From positions 1 through 6,903 of the forward strand of contig LJUE01000224.1 of NCBI GenBank assembly GCA_001303885.1: 6,903 nucleotides of DNA. Reading direction: 5' to 3'. The translations under genes and the position numbers were made by a program. Below are positions 6,174 to 6,903 of this stretch, piece after piece (within the stretch, counting starts at the first letter, position 1; each line of letters starts with the position of its first letter). Under the pieces are notes generated by a model that saw nothing but the letters and a program-made list of their open reading frames with translations, was not told the origin of the DNA and searched no databases. This DNA comes from Planctomycetes bacterium SM23_32. GTDB lineage: Bacteria > Planctomycetota > Brocadiia > SM23-32.

Positions 6174-6903
6174 CGGACTTCCTCCTCCGCGTAGGCCTGC
6201 ACATGCGCCCTGAGGGAGGCAGCAAACCTCGTGAACCCGAGTTCAGCCGAAGGCTCAGTGTAGAGCACGCCTTCGCCCTCTGGTCGCTTCGAGATGATGA
6301 AGGCCGCTGCGTCGTAGTGGCGCTCCCGAACGATCTTCAGACAGAACTGCTCGTAACGCCCGGCGTATGAAGCCTCCTGAAACTCGGGCAGCGTAGCGAA
6401 GTGGGGCTGGCGCACAGCCACGGGACTCCGTGAGCCGGCGCAATCCTCCAGCAACATGAGGTAGCCCAGCCAGGGACGTGGACTTGGGGAGAAGACGCCC
6501 TCACGGTAAGCTGTCCAAAGATCCACGGCGCTGCCCAGCGCTTCCTCAACGCGGTTGTTGAAGTTGTTGCCGAAGGAGGGGCCAACCTGAGCCTTGACCT
6601 CAACGGCAACCAGGAGCCGCCCCTCATGGACGACGAGCAGGTCCCACTCTTTGGTCGGCCTGAAGAAGCCCGGCAGCTCGAGCCGACGCTTCCCGTAGAC
6701 GGTGGCCTCGGGCACGCCGGCATCCGTCACTAAGTCCGCAAGGAGCCGAGCGAAACCATCCATCTGAGCGCCGCCGGTCACGGCGGAACGTCCCCCCCGG
6801 TCGGTGCGGCCGCCCTCTTGCTGCCGCAGAGCTTGCTCGCGACGCGTCCGCCAGAACCAGCCGACCGCTTGCTCCAGCCTTTTCCCCAGGTCGGCCGCCA
6901 ACC
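6170..6903 (-). CDS. XhoI/PaeR7I-family Type II restriction endonuclease (predicted CTCGAG)
   Basis: The 243 codons seen from TTG 6901 are close to the length of PaeR7I (about 246 residues), so the protein is essentially complete; the true start may be this TTG or lie just beyond the window. Blocks match what I recall of PaeR7I and XhoI: SAVTGGAQMDGF at 39-50, RPTKEWDLLVVHEG at 81-94, QVGPSFGNNFNNR at 105-117 and SPRPWLGY at 140-147. A PD-(D/E)xK nuclease core is visible as Asp87 in EWDLLVV followed by Glu101 and Lys103 in AVEVKAQ. Family members cut CTCGAG; specificity here is inferred from similarity. The stop overlaps the methyltransferase start (GTGA), so the endonuclease is upstream in the operon, and no controller gene is visible in the window. 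Its promoter lies outside. G+C is moderate (6541-6600 has 34/60), as in the methyltransferase. Confidence 0.92.
   Translation of the reverse strand, partial: LAADLGKRLEQAVGWFWRTRREQALRQQEGGRTDRGGRSAVTGGAQMDGFARLLADLVTDAGVPEATVYGKRRLELPGFFRPTKEWDLLVVHEGRLLVAVEVKAQVGPSFGNNFNNRVEEALGSAVDLWTAYREGVFSPSPRPWLGYLMLLEDCAGSRSPVAVRQPHFATLPEFQEASYAGRYEQFCLKIVRERHYDAAAFIISKRPEGEGVLYTEPSAELGFTRFAASLRAHVQAYAEEEVR
6181..6186 (-). promoter_or_regulatory. Strong Shine-Dalgarno of the methyltransferase
   Basis: AGGAGG lies inside the last codons of the endonuclease gene, seven bases before GTG 6173. It confirms the non-ATG start and would favour efficient methyltransferase translation although the gene is second in the operon. 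Confidence 0.7.

Noticed and set aside
1..6903. CRISPR array, tRNA, rRNA or insertion sequence
   Set aside because: No regularly spaced repeats, no tRNA-like cloverleaf, no rRNA sequence and no transposase or paired terminal repeats were seen on reading the window.

Overview
The window is G+C-rich bacterial DNA, and every gene I can support lies on the minus strand, so transcription runs from high to low coordinates. It looks like chromosomal sequence from an environmental bacterium. The mix of a GH9 family secreted glycoside hydrolase and a D-2-hydroxyacid dehydrogenase of the type often seen in PVC-group genomes points weakly to Planctomycetota or relatives, but nothing in the sequence fixes the phylum.

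In transcription order: (1) 6903-6170 is a restriction endonuclease of the XhoI/PaeR7I family, essentially complete, with its start at or just outside the window edge. (2) 6173-5271 is a beta-class amino-methyltransferase with a TSPPYW motif. It overlaps the endonuclease by GTGA and has a strong Shine-Dalgarno. Together these form a Type II restriction-modification module with visibly lower G+C than its neighbours. (3) After a 194-base gap with small hairpins but no convincing terminator, 5076-2707 is a Lon-type AAA+ protease. Its ATPase appears intact, but both residues of the proteolytic Ser-Lys dyad are replaced (Ser to Ala, Lys to Arg). Its last part is also disrupted: about 23-24 residues expected in this family are absent, and the remaining C-terminal tail continues in another frame to a TGA at 2823. 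(4) 2801-2193 is the RdgB/HAM1 non-canonical purine NTP pyrophosphatase. (5) 2116-1121 is a D-2-hydroxyacid dehydrogenase, preceded by a plausible sigma70-like promoter. (6) 1087-1 is the 5' part of a secreted GH9 glycoside hydrolase, cut off by the window edge just after its catalytic DAGD motif. It is absent from simple closed-ORF lists because no stop falls in the window.

Functionally there are three blocks: a mobile-looking R-M pair, a protein/nucleotide quality-control pair (Lon-like plus RdgB), and a carbohydrate/hydroxyacid metabolism pair (dehydrogenase plus GH9) that is probably co-transcribed. The two points most worth following up are the proteolytically dead Lon and the pairing of a CTCGAG-type endonuclease with a methyltransferase whose motif suggests N4-cytosine rather than N6-adenine methylation.
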